Shown piece after piece: positions 1 to 10,172 of a stretch of 64,000 nt of DNA (within the stretch, counting starts at the first letter, position 1; each line of letters opens with the position of its first letter). The stretch covers positions 62,001 to 126,000 of the forward strand of contig CAWJPW010000009.1 of the NCBI GenBank assembly GCA_963844845.1. The letters run 5' to 3'. Position numbers and translations under genes: made by a program. Below the pieces are notes generated by a model. That model searched no databases, was not told the origin of the DNA, and saw only the letters and a program-made list of their open reading frames with translations. The DNA is from CAWJPW01 sp963844845. Its GTDB lineage: Bacteria; Acidobacteriota; Thermoanaerobaculia; Thermoanaerobaculales; Sulfomarinibacteraceae.

Positions 1-941
<941 letters not shown>

Positions 942-971
942 GAACCCCCCGACCCCTGATGGGAGAACCGC

Positions 972-2951
972 ATGACCGCAAAGAAGAAGTCGGGCCCCGG
1001 CCCGGCCCCAGCCTCTGCCGCCGATGGCGCGGCCACCACCGCCGCCCCGGGCACGGTGTCGCTCATCACCGACGACGACCGCTACCTTTTCAACGAGGGC
1101 AGCCACTTTCACCTCTACCGCAAGCTCGGCTCCCACCCGATGATCGTGGACGGCAGCGACGGTACGTACTTCGCAGTGTGGGCGCCGGACGCCGAGCGTG
1201 TGTTCGTGATGGGGACCTTCAACGGTTGGAGCACCTCCAGCCATCCCCTTCACCCGAGCGGCTCATCCGGAATTTGGGAAGGTTTCATCCCCGGGGTAGG
1301 TCGTGGCACCGGCTACAAGTATCACGTGGTCTCGCGCCACGGCGGCTACTGCGTGGACAAGGCCGACCCCTTCGCGGTGCACCACGAAGTGCCGCCGCGA
1401 ACCGGCTCGATCGTGTGGGACCTGGACTACGAGTGGGGCGACGCCGAGTGGATGACCCGCCGCGCCGAGCGCGACGCGCTGCACGAGCCCATGAGCATCT
1501 ACGAGGCTCACCTCGGCTCCTGGATGCGGGTACCCGAGGAGGACAACCGCCCCCTCACCTACCGCGAGATCGCCCCTCGCCTGTCCAGCTACCTCTGCGA
1601 CCTGGGCTTCACCCACGTGGAGCTGCTACCGATCATGGAGCACCCATTCTACGGCTCCTGGGGCTACCAGACCACCGGGTACTTCGCCCCGACCAGCCGC
1701 TATGGCACCCCTCAGGACTTCATGTTCCTGGTGGACCACCTGCACCAGCACGGAATCAGCGTCATCCTCGACTGGGTCCCCTCGCACTTCCCCTCCGATG
1801 AGCACGGTCCCGCCTACTTCGACGGCACTCATCTGTACGAGCACGCCGACCCCAGGAAGGGCTTCCACCCCGACTGGAAGAGCTACATCTTCAACTACGG
1901 CCGTCACGAGGTGCGCAGCTTCCTGATCTCCTCCGCCATGTACTGGCTCGACGCCTTCCACATCGACGGTCTGCGGGTGGACGCCGTGGCCTCGATGCTC
2001 TACCTCGACTACTCGCGCAAGGACGGCGAGTGGATTCCCAACGAGTACGGTGGCAACGAGAATCTCGAGGCGATCTCGCTCCTGCGCCGTTTCAACGAGG
2101 CGGTGTACGGAGCCTACCCCGGCGTACAGACCATCGCCGAGGAGTCCACCGCCTGGCCCATGGTGTCGCGTCCCACCTACGTCGGCGGGCTCGGCTTCGG
2201 CCTCAAGTGGGACATGGGCTGGATGCACGACACCCTCAAGTACATGTCCGAGGATCCGGTGCACCGCAAGTACCACCACAACGAGCTCACCTTCCGGATG
2301 ATCTACGCCTTCAACGAGAACTTCGCCCTGCCCCTGTCGCACGACGAGGTGGTCCACGGTAAGGGCTCGCTGCTCGCCAAGATGCCGGGAGACGACTGGC
2401 AGAAGTTCGCGAACCTGCGGCTACTCTTCGCCTACATGCACACCCAGCCCGGCAAGAAGCTCCTCTTCATGGGGGGCGAGATCGGACAGAGGCGCGAGTG
2501 GAGCCACGAGCAGAGCCTCGACTGGGACGTGCTCCAGTACGCCCCGCACCAGGGCGTGCATCGGCTGGTTGGCGACCTCAACCGCCTGCATCGCAGCGAG
2601 CCGGCGCTCCATCGCCTCGACCTCGATCCCGCCGGCTTCGAGTGGGTGGACGCATCGGACTGGGAGCACAGCGTCATCACCTTCCTGCGCAAGGCCGAAG
2701 ATCCCGCGGAAAGCGTGCTGGTCGCCTGCAACTTCACCCCGGTACCGCGTCACAACTACCGCATCGGCGTCGATCGCGCCGGCCTCTGGAGCGAGCTCCT
2801 CAACACCGACGCCGAGATTTACTGGGGGAGCGGCCAGGGCAACATGGGTGGCGTTGAGACCTCGCCGGTGCCGTACCACGGGCGCCCCCACTCCATTGTC
2901 GTCACCCTGCCGCCCCTGGCGGTGGTGGTGTTCAAGCATGGCCAGGAGTGA
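972..2951 (+). CDS. glgB: 1,4-alpha-glucan branching enzyme
   Basis: 659 aa. GlgB makes alpha-1,6 branches in glycogen or GlgE-derived glucan. The order is an N-terminal CBM48-type module (about residues 60-160, with FAVWAPDAERVFVMGTFNGW) followed by a GH13 barrel: IYEAHLGSW near 175, nucleophile Asp about 337 in GLRVDAVAS, acid/base Glu about 390 in AEEST, and the third carboxylate in LSHDEVVHGK near 458. The start follows a GGGAG Shine-Dalgarno. The first about 28 residues (Lys/Ala/Pro-rich) are low-complexity and not part of the fold. Its stop overlaps the GTG start of treZ, so the two are translationally coupled. Length is normal for a short GlgB lacking the extra N1 domain. Confidence 0.96.
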   Translation: MTAKKKSGPGPAPASAADGAATTAAPGTVSLITDDDRYLFNEGSHFHLYRKLGSHPMIVDGSDGTYFAVWAPDAERVFVMGTFNGWSTSSHPLHPSGSSGIWEGFIPGVGRGTGYKYHVVSRHGGYCVDKADPFAVHHEVPPRTGSIVWDLDYEWGDAEWMTRRAERDALHEPMSIYEAHLGSWMRVPEEDNRPLTYREIAPRLSSYLCDLGFTHVELLPIMEHPFYGSWGYQTTGYFAPTSRYGTPQDFMFLVDHLHQHGISVILDWVPSHFPSDEHGPAYFDGTHLYEHADPRKGFHPDWKSYIFNYGRHEVRSFLISSAMYWLDAFHIDGLRVDAVASMLYLDYSRKDGEWIPNEYGGNENLEAISLLRRFNEAVYGAYPGVQTIAEESTAWPMVSRPTYVGGLGFGLKWDMGWMHDTLKYMSEDPVHRKYHHNELTFRMIYAFNENFALPLSHDEVVHGKGSLLAKMPGDDWQKFANLRLLFAYMHTQPGKKLLFMGGEIGQRREWSHEQSLDWDVLQYAPHQGVHRLVGDLNRLHRSEPALHRLDLDPAGFEWVDASDWEHSVITFLRKAEDPAESVLVACNFTPVPRHNYRIGVDRAGLWSELLNTDAEIYWGSGQGNMGGVETSPVPYHGRPHSIVVTLPPLAVVVFKHGQE

Positions 2952-4801
2952 TGGGGTCGACTCTCAGCCTCGGATCGACGGCGGGGCCCGACGGTCGTTG
3001 CCGTTTCCGGGTATGGGCGCCGCGCTCACCCGAGGTGGTCGTGCATCTGCTCGGGCCCGTGGAAGGACTGGCCCCGCTCACGCCGGCCGGCGACGGCTAC
3101 CACGAGACCGAGCTGGGCGACGTGTACCCGGGGCAGCGTTACCTCTACCGCCTGGCCTCCGGCGCCGAGCGGCCCGACCCGGCTTCCCGGGCCCAGCCGG
3201 ATGGTGTACACGGCCCGTCCGTCGTCGTCGGAACCTCGTTCGAATGGCGCGACCATGACTGGCGCGGACACCTTTCCGAGGAGCTCGTCCTCTACGAGCT
3301 GCACGTGGGCGCATTCACCAGCAGCGGCACCTTCTCCGGGGTCATTGACCACCTCGACGAGCTCGCCGACCTGGGAGTCACCGCCCTCCAGCTGATGCCG
3401 GTGGCCCCGTTCGAGGGTGAACACAACTGGGGTTACGACGGCGTGCTGCCGTTCGCGGTGCACGCCGCCTACGGCGGCCCGGAGGGCTTGTACGGGCTCG
3501 TCGACGCCTCCCACCAGCGCGGGCTCGCGGTCATTCTCGATGTGGTGTTCAATCACCAGGGACCGGTCGGTAACTACCTCGCCGAGTTCGGCCCGTACTT
3601 CACCGACCGCTACCGGACACCGTGGGGCGACGCCGTCAACTTCGACGGTCCTGGCTCGGACCACGTGCGGCGATACTTCCTGGAGTGCGCACTACACTGG
3701 ATCGACGAGTACCACGTGGACGGCCTCCGCCTCGACGCGGTCCATGCCATCCTCGACCACTCGCCCTACACCTTCCTGGAGGAGCTTGCGGCGGCGGTGC
3801 GCGAGCGCGAGCGGCGCCTACGGCGCCCGTTGCATCTCATTGCAGAGACCCCCGACAACGACGCCCGTCTACTGCGCCCACCGGCTCTCGGAGGGGTCGG
3901 CCTCGACGCCATCCTCAGCCAGGACTTCCACCACGCTCTGCACGCCCTTCTCACCGGCGAACAGGCCGGCTACTACCGGGACTACGGCGGGCTCTGCCAC
4001 CTCGGCGACACCCTGAGCCAGGGTTGGGCCTACACCGGCCAACCGTCGTCCTACCACCAGCGTCGTCACGGCACCCCCACCACCGGAATTCCGGGCCGGT
4101 GCTTCGTCGTGTTCGCCCAGGATCACGACCAGGTGGGCAACCGCCCGCACGGCGAGCGCCTCACGCAACTGGTCCCCTTCGAGGCCGCCAAGCTCGCCGC
4201 CTCCCTCACACTCCTCGCGCCGTTCGTGCCGCTTCTGTTCATGGGCGAGGAGTACGGAGAAACCGCTCCGTTCCCCTACTTCGTGAGCCACGAGGACCCT
4301 GTCCTGGTGGACGCGGTCCGACGCGGCCGGGCCGCCGAGCTGCGCGCGGGCGGCTGGGACGCCGCCGGCCCCGATCCCGCCGATCCAGGCACCTTCGAGT
4401 CGGCAGTGCTCCGCCACTCCCTGCGCCCGAGCGGCCGTCAGCAGGCACTGTGGGAGCTCCACCGCGCCCTTCTTCGCCTACGCCGCGAGGTCGCCGCCCT
4501 GGCATCCCCTACGCGGGAGGACGCCGAGGTCACGGTCCATGACGAGCCCGGCGTACTGGTCTTGCGGCGCCGCCACCCCGCGGGAGAGGCCGTTGTGGTC
4601 GCGCACCTCGCCGACGGAGTTGCCGAGGTGGGAGTGTCGCTCCCCTCAGGGCGCTGGACCCGCGTTCTCGACACCGCCGACAAGCGCTGGCAGGGACCGG
4701 GCGCGTGCGGAGGTGAGCTGGGGACCTCGGACGGCGAGGAGTCACTCACGCTGCCACCGTGGTCGCTCCAGGTACTGCTGCAGAGTAAGGGAGCAGAATG
4801 A
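2948..4801 (+). CDS. treZ: Malto-oligosyltrehalose trehalohydrolase
   Basis: 617 aa from the GTG at 2948; ATG at 2951 is an equally good start one codon later. TreZ releases trehalose from maltooligosyl-trehalose made by TreY. The GH13 features are clear: YELHVGAFTSSGTF, WGYDGVLPFAVHAAYGGPEG, nucleophile Asp about 263 in GLRLDAVHAI, Glu about 300 in LIAETPDND, and Asp about 394 in FAQDHDQVGN. An N-terminal CBM48-like module (RFRVWAPRSPEVVVHL) precedes the barrel. The start overlaps the glgB stop and the end overlaps the next start by ATGA, so the gene sits inside a tightly coupled operon with treY two genes on. Confidence 0.96.
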   Translation: MMGSTLSLGSTAGPDGRCRFRVWAPRSPEVVVHLLGPVEGLAPLTPAGDGYHETELGDVYPGQRYLYRLASGAERPDPASRAQPDGVHGPSVVVGTSFEWRDHDWRGHLSEELVLYELHVGAFTSSGTFSGVIDHLDELADLGVTALQLMPVAPFEGEHNWGYDGVLPFAVHAAYGGPEGLYGLVDASHQRGLAVILDVVFNHQGPVGNYLAEFGPYFTDRYRTPWGDAVNFDGPGSDHVRRYFLECALHWIDEYHVDGLRLDAVHAILDHSPYTFLEELAAAVRERERRLRRPLHLIAETPDNDARLLRPPALGGVGLDAILSQDFHHALHALLTGEQAGYYRDYGGLCHLGDTLSQGWAYTGQPSSYHQRRHGTPTTGIPGRCFVVFAQDHDQVGNRPHGERLTQLVPFEAAKLAASLTLLAPFVPLLFMGEEYGETAPFPYFVSHEDPVLVDAVRRGRAAELRAGGWDAAGPDPADPGTFESAVLRHSLRPSGRQQALWELHRALLRLRREVAALASPTREDAEVTVHDEPGVLVLRRRHPAGEAVVVAHLADGVAEVGVSLPSGRWTRVLDTADKRWQGPGACGGELGTSDGEESLTLPPWSLQVLLQSKGAE

Positions 4802-7233
4802 GCGAGCGTTACGTCTGCATCCACGGACACTTCTACCAGCCGCCGCGGGAGAACCCCTGGCTCGAGACCATCGAGCTGCAGGACTCGGCCTATCCCTTCC
4901 ACGACTGGAACGACCGCATCACCACCGAGTGCTACGCACCCAACGCGGCCTCGCGGATCCTCGACGGCGACGGGCGCATCCTGCGCATCGTCAACAACTA
5001 CTGCAGGATCTCCTTCAACGTCGGTCCGACCCTCCTGACCTGGCTCGCGGAGCAGCGTCCCGAGGTCCATGACGCCGTGATCGCCGCCGACCGCGACAGC
5101 CGCGAGCGTTTTTCCGGCCACGGCTCGGCCCTGGCTCAGGCCTACAACCACATGATCCTGCCACTGGCCACGCCCCGGGACCGGCGCACCCAGGTGCTGT
5201 GGGGAATCCGTGCCTTCGTCCACCGCTTCGGGAGGGAGCCCGAGGGGATGTGGCTGCCCGAGACGGCGGTTGATCTCGACACCCTCGAAGCTCTCGCCGA
5301 GCTGGGGCTCCGCTTCACCGTGCTCGCCCCCCATCAGGCCGGGCGTGTGCGAGAGATCGGCAGCGACGACGAGCAGTGGATCGACGTGTCCGGCGCCCGC
5401 ATCGACCCCACCCGTGCCTACCTCCAGCGCCTTCCGTCGGGTCGCGAGATCGCGCTCTTCTTCTACGACGGCCCCGTCTCCCAGGCGGTGGCCTTCGAGC
5501 GCCTCCTGGATCGTGGCGAGGCGCTGATGGAGCGCCTGACAGGGGCCTTCTCCGACGAGCGCGACTGGGACCAGCTGGTCCACATCGCCACCGACGGCGA
5601 GACCTACGGCCATCACCACCGCCACGGCGAGATGGCCCTGAGCTGGGCGCTCGAGCACCTCGAGGCCGCGGACCTCGCCCGCCTCACGAACTACGGCGAG
5701 TACCTCGAGACCCATCCACCCACCCATGAGGTCGAGATCATCGCCGACTCCTCGTGGAGCTGCGTCCACGGTATCGAGCGTTGGCGCGCCGACTGCGGTT
5801 GCTCCAGCGGAGGCAGACCGGGTTGGAACCAGGCCTGGCGCGCACCCCTGCGGGATGCCCTGGACTGGCTACGCGACCATCTCGAGCCTCTCTACGAGGA
5901 GCTGGCTGAGCCTCTCCTGCGGGATCCATGGGCGGCGCGCGACGACTACATCGAGCTGATTCTCGACCGCTCCCCGGCGCGGGTGGCGACGTTCCTGGAG
6001 CGCCACGCCGGCCGCGCCCTCGAGGGATCCGAGCGGGTCACGGCGCTCCAGCTCCTCGAGCTCCAGCGCCATGCCATGCTCATGTACACGAGCTGCGGGT
6101 GGTTCTTCGACGAGCTCTCGGGGATCGAGACGGTTCAGGTGATCCAGTACGCGGCGCGGGCCCTCCAGCTTGCCCGCGACCTCACCGGCGACGACACCTT
6201 GGAGGAGAGCTTCCTCGCCCGCCTCGAGGCGGCCCCTTCCAACCTGAAGGAGCACGGCAACGGCCGTCGCATCTACGAGCGCTTCGTTCGCCCGGCCATG
6301 GTGGACCTTGCCAAGGTGGGAGCTCACTACGCCGTCAGCTCGGTGTTCGAGGACTACGCCCCCACTCAGGAGATTTTTTGCTACACCGTTGACCGCCACC
6401 ACGGCGCCACCCTGCAGGCCGGGCGCTCCCGCCTGGTTCTCGGACATGCCCGGGTGAGCTCCCTCATCACCACCTCGGCCCTCGAGGTGAGCTACAGCGT
6501 CCTCCACTTCGGCGACCACAACCTGGCAGCCGGTGTGCGGGCCTTCCAGGGCGACGCGGCCTACCACGCCATGGTCGCCGACCTCACCGACGCCTTCGCC
6601 CGCGCCGACGTGCCGGACACCTTGCGCCTCCTCGACTCCCACCTTGGAGCGGCGGGCCACTCCCTGCGCACCCTCTTCCGCGACGAGCAGCGCAAGGTGC
6701 TCGACCACGTGCTCCTCTCCACCCGCTCCGCGGCCGAGGACCTTTACCGACGGGTCTACCTCGACAACGGGCTGCTGGTGCGGTTTCTGGGGGGGCTCGG
6801 CGCGCCGGTGCCACGCGCGTTGTCCACCGCCGCCGCCTTCGTCCTCAACGTCGATCTCGAGCGGGCCCTGGCCATGGATCCTCCTGACCTGGCGCGCGCC
6901 CGTCTGGTGTCCCAGGAGGCTAACGAGTGGGGGGCGCAGCTGTCCACCGAGGGCCCTGCATTCACACTCGTGGAGACCCTCGAAAAGCGCATGCGCGCCC
7001 TCGATGAGTCTCCTGACGTGACGGCCGTCCGCGAGTTCGACGCCCTGGTGCAGGAGGCGTTGGACCTGGGCCTGGAGCTCAACCTCTGGGGCGTCCAGAA
7101 TCTCTACTTCTCGCTGCTCGACCACTGGCGGGCCGAGCGCCAGGCCGCCGCCGAGCAGGGTGATTCAGCTGCGCGGGCCTGGCTCGAGGCCGTCGCTGCA
7201 ATGGGTGCGCGCCTCGGCGCCGCACCGCCGTGA
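4798..7233 (+). CDS. Glycoside hydrolase family 57 protein with DUF3536 domain
   Basis: 811 aa. The N terminus has the GH57 fingerprint IHGHFYQPPRENPW followed by TTECYAPNAASRIL, and WLPETAVDLDTLEALAELGL near residue 155 is the region that carries the family's catalytic Glu. HIATDGETYGHHHRHGE near 265 carries a likely catalytic Asp. The long C-terminal part (about 300-811, helical) corresponds to DUF3536. GH57 enzymes act on alpha-1,4-glucans as amylases, 4-alpha-glucanotransferases or branching enzymes; the precise reaction of the DUF3536 group is not established to my knowledge. Placed between treZ and treY and coupled to treZ by ATGA, it most likely trims or rearranges the maltodextrin used by TreY. 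Confidence 0.88.
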   Translation: MSERYVCIHGHFYQPPRENPWLETIELQDSAYPFHDWNDRITTECYAPNAASRILDGDGRILRIVNNYCRISFNVGPTLLTWLAEQRPEVHDAVIAADRDSRERFSGHGSALAQAYNHMILPLATPRDRRTQVLWGIRAFVHRFGREPEGMWLPETAVDLDTLEALAELGLRFTVLAPHQAGRVREIGSDDEQWIDVSGARIDPTRAYLQRLPSGREIALFFYDGPVSQAVAFERLLDRGEALMERLTGAFSDERDWDQLVHIATDGETYGHHHRHGEMALSWALEHLEAADLARLTNYGEYLETHPPTHEVEIIADSSWSCVHGIERWRADCGCSSGGRPGWNQAWRAPLRDALDWLRDHLEPLYEELAEPLLRDPWAARDDYIELILDRSPARVATFLERHAGRALEGSERVTALQLLELQRHAMLMYTSCGWFFDELSGIETVQVIQYAARALQLARDLTGDDTLEESFLARLEAAPSNLKEHGNGRRIYERFVRPAMVDLAKVGAHYAVSSVFEDYAPTQEIFCYTVDRHHGATLQAGRSRLVLGHARVSSLITTSALEVSYSVLHFGDHNLAAGVRAFQGDAAYHAMVADLTDAFARADVPDTLRLLDSHLGAAGHSLRTLFRDEQRKVLDHVLLSTRSAAEDLYRRVYLDNGLLVRFLGGLGAPVPRALSTAAAFVLNVDLERALAMDPPDLARARLVSQEANEWGAQLSTEGPAFTLVETLEKRMRALDESPDVTAVREFDALVQEALDLGLELNLWGVQNLYFSLLDHWRAERQAAAEQGDSAARAWLEAVAAMGARLGAAPP

Positions 7234-7243
7234 GCCTTGAGCC

Positions 7244-10054
7244 ATGCGCGCCAGGATTCCCAACGCCACCTACCGGCTTCAGCTCACCGCCGAGCTGGAC
7301 CTCGACGCCGCGGCCGAGCTCGTCCCCTACCTGGCCGAGCTGGGGATCTCGGATCTCTACGCCTCGCCCATTCTCACCACACGCCCGGGCAGCAGCCACG
7401 GCTACGACGTTGCCGACCCGACCCGTCTCAACCCTCAGCTCGGCGGCGACGCCGGCTTCGCCCACCTGAGCACCGTCCTCGCCGATCACCAGCTCGGCCT
7501 CATCCTGGACATCGTTCCCAATCACATGGCCGCCGACCCCGCCAACCCGTGGTGGGCAGACGTCCTGCGTCACGGCCCGGCATCGTCCTATGCCTCCTTC
7601 TTCGACCTCGATTGGGATCCTCCGTCGAGCCCGGTGACCGGCCGCATCCTGCTGCCCGTCCTCGGGCAGCCCTACCACCGAGCACTGGCGGCTTGCGAGC
7701 TGGTGCCCGAGCTCGGCGGCTCGGGGCTCGCAATCCGCTACTACGAGCGCTCGTTCCCCCTCGATCCCGCCACCTGGCCGCTGGTCTTTCGCCCCGTCGC
7801 CACGAACCTCGGATCCGATCACGACGCCGGCCGCGTGCTGGACGACCTCGTCAACGACCTGGAAGACCTGCCCCCCCGCCGACCGGACGCCGAGGCGAGG
7901 GCGGCGCGGCGGCACTGGGACCGTGAGGGCTGGCCCAGGCTGGAGAGACTGCTGCACGAGAGTCCCGCCGTCGCCTCGGCGCTCGACGACGAGCTTCGTC
8001 GTCTCGCCGGACGCCGGGGCAGGGCTGCGAGCTTCGACCGGTTGCACGTGCTGCTCAGCCGACAGGCCTTCCGCCTGGCCCACTGGCGATCCGCCAGGGA
8101 GAAGCTCAACTACCGCCGTTTCTTCAACATCAGCGACCTGGTCGGGCTTCGCACCGAGCGCCAGGAGGTATTCTCCGCCGTCCACGAGAAGGTCCTCGAG
8201 CTGGTGGCCGGCGGCGGCGTCACCGGCCTGCGCGTCGACCACGTGGACGGACTTCGCGACCCCCTCGCCTACCTCCACCGCCTGCACGACGAGGCGACGG
8301 CGGCGCGCCGCGACCCGTACCTGGTGGTCGAGAAGATCCTCGGCGCGGAGGAGGAGCTGACGCCGGACTGGCCTGTGCACGGCACCACCGGCTACGACTT
8401 CCTGGCGGCAGCCAACGCCATGCTGGTCGATCCCGTGGGACTGAACGCACTGGAGCGGACGACCGCCCGCCTGACGCATCGCGTCGAGCGGTTTGCCGAG
8501 CGTGCCTTCCAGGCGCGCCGCCGGATCGTCCGCGACCTGTTCCCGGGCGAGCTGCGCGCTCTGGAGCACCGCCTCGCCGACCTCGCCGAGGGTGACCGTT
8601 GGGCCTGTGACATCCCCCGCCGCGCGCTGCGCAAGGCACTGGAGGAGGTCACCGCCTGCCTGCCCGTCTACCGCACCTACTCCCGTGGCGAGCCCGTCGG
8701 CGATCGCGACCGTCGGCTCGTCGAGCAGGCGGTCACCGAGGCGCGGCGACGCGTGCCGACTCTGGCCGCCCAGGCACTCGGGTTTCTGCGCCGCCTCCTC
8801 TGCCTCGAGCTCCCGGCTGACCTCGACGACGAGGAGCGCTTCGCGTGGCAGGACTTCGTTTTGCGTTGGCAGCAGGTGACCGGCCCGGTAGCCGCCAAGG
8901 GCGTCGAGGACACCGCCTTCTACCAGGAGGCGCGTCTCATCTCCCTGGCCGAGGTGGGCGGCGACCCGGAGACGGGCGCGCTGTCCCCTGCCGGCTTCCA
9001 TCATTTCGTAGCCGCTCGCACTGCCCGTTGGCCCCACTCCATGAGCGCCACCGCGACCCACGACACCAAGCGCGGCGAAGATGCCCGCGCCCGCCTCGCC
9101 GTGCTCTCCGAGCTGGGCGATGCCTGGTCGGACCACGTCGACCGCTGGTGGCAATGGAACCGGCCCCACCGGGTCACACTCGAAAGCGGACCCGTGCCCG
9201 ATACCGCGGCCGAGCTGATCCTCTATCAGACCCTGGTCGCCACCTGGCCGGCAGGCGAGGCCAATCTGGGGGTCCTGCGCGAGCGCGTCGCCGGCTTCAT
9301 GATCAAGGCCGCCCGCGAGGCGAAGGAACGATCCAGCTGGCTGCGGCCCGACGAAGCCTACGAGAGCGCCCTCAGGGCCTTCATCGACGCGGCTCTCAGC
9401 GACCCGGGCTCGCCTTTCGTCACCGACCTGGCGGGCTTCGCCGATGAGGTGGCATTCTTCGGCTTCCTCAACTCGCTGACTCAGGTGACCCTCAAGCTCA
9501 CCGCCCCGGGTGTACCGGACTTCTACCAGGGCACCGAGCTCTGGGATCTCTCGCTGGTCGACCCCGACAACCGCCGCACGGTGGACTTCGCTCGTCGCCG
9601 AGCCCTCCTCACCGAGCTGCGCCGCCGCCACGACCGGGGACCAACGGTGCTCGCCGCCCAGCTGCTCGACGGCTGGCGCGATGGCCGCGTCAAGCTCTGG
9701 CTCATGCACCGCCTCCTGGATCTCCGCCGACGCCTGCCGGACCTGTTCCGCGACGGCGACTACCAGCCGGTACCTGCGGCCGGTCCCGCCGCCCCTCACG
9801 TCGTCTCCTTCGCCCGGCGTCTCGACAGCCGGTGGCTCCTGGTGGCGGTCCCACGACTGCTCACCCGGATCACCCCTCCCGGGCACCCTCCCCTGGGCGA
9901 GAGCGCATGGGCCGGCACCACCCTCTGCCTCCCCGCCGAGGCCCCGGGCCATTGGACGAACGCCCTCACCGGCATCGCCTGCACGTCACCAGAGCTCGCG
10001 ACCCTGTTCGAGGACTTCCCCGTCGCGGTGATGACCGGCAGCCGCCCCGGGTGA
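7244..10054 (+). CDS. treY: Malto-oligosyltrehalose synthase
   Basis: 936 aa. TreY converts the reducing-end alpha-1,4 bond of maltodextrin to the alpha,alpha-1,1 bond of trehalose. It begins with the family signature TYRLQLTAELDLDAAAELVPYLAELG and has YASPIL, LDIVPNHMA, GLRVDHVDGLRDP (nucleophile Asp, about residue 330), VVEKILGAEEELTPDW (acid/base Glu) and SATATHDTKRGEDARARL (third carboxylate). The length is in the upper range for TreY. The ATG lies 10 bp after the GH57 stop. No strong Shine-Dalgarno is visible, so it may depend on coupling. It closes the block; TreY plus TreZ form the glycogen-to-trehalose route beside TreS-maltokinase/GlgB. Confidence 0.96.
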   Translation: MRARIPNATYRLQLTAELDLDAAAELVPYLAELGISDLYASPILTTRPGSSHGYDVADPTRLNPQLGGDAGFAHLSTVLADHQLGLILDIVPNHMAADPANPWWADVLRHGPASSYASFFDLDWDPPSSPVTGRILLPVLGQPYHRALAACELVPELGGSGLAIRYYERSFPLDPATWPLVFRPVATNLGSDHDAGRVLDDLVNDLEDLPPRRPDAEARAARRHWDREGWPRLERLLHESPAVASALDDELRRLAGRRGRAASFDRLHVLLSRQAFRLAHWRSAREKLNYRRFFNISDLVGLRTERQEVFSAVHEKVLELVAGGGVTGLRVDHVDGLRDPLAYLHRLHDEATAARRDPYLVVEKILGAEEELTPDWPVHGTTGYDFLAAANAMLVDPVGLNALERTTARLTHRVERFAERAFQARRRIVRDLFPGELRALEHRLADLAEGDRWACDIPRRALRKALEEVTACLPVYRTYSRGEPVGDRDRRLVEQAVTEARRRVPTLAAQALGFLRRLLCLELPADLDDEERFAWQDFVLRWQQVTGPVAAKGVEDTAFYQEARLISLAEVGGDPETGALSPAGFHHFVAARTARWPHSMSATATHDTKRGEDARARLAVLSELGDAWSDHVDRWWQWNRPHRVTLESGPVPDTAAELILYQTLVATWPAGEANLGVLRERVAGFMIKAAREAKERSSWLRPDEAYESALRAFIDAALSDPGSPFVTDLAGFADEVAFFGFLNSLTQVTLKLTAPGVPDFYQGTELWDLSLVDPDNRRTVDFARRRALLTELRRRHDRGPTVLAAQLLDGWRDGRVKLWLMHRLLDLRRRLPDLFRDGDYQPVPAAGPAAPHVVSFARRLDSRWLLVAVPRLLTRITPPGHPPLGESAWAGTTLCLPAEAPGHWTNALTGIACTSPELATLFEDFPVAVMTGSRPG

Positions 10055-10147
10055 TGCGGCGCCGGCGGAGTCCCCTGGTGCCACCAGTCAGCACGCCATT
10101 CGCAGGAACGCCGTGTCAACCGACGAGCGACCTCGAGACCGAGGCAC

Positions 10148-10172
10148 CTTTCGCCTCCTGTCCTCGGAGGCG
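10148..10172. terminator. Hairpin between convergent treY and BNR-repeat gene
   Basis: GCCTCC at 10153-10158 pairs with GGAGGC at 10166-10171 around a 7-nt loop, immediately before the stop codon of the opposing gene. There is no T-tract on either strand, so this may be a structural or Rho-assisted end rather than a classical terminator. Confidence 0.3.

Noticed and set aside
7079..9952. A 957-codon open frame on the minus strand opposite treY, and similar long antisense frames opposite other genes
   Set aside because: These are frames kept open by high GC content; their products are Gly/Arg/Val-rich without motifs, while the plus strand encodes a clear TreY.
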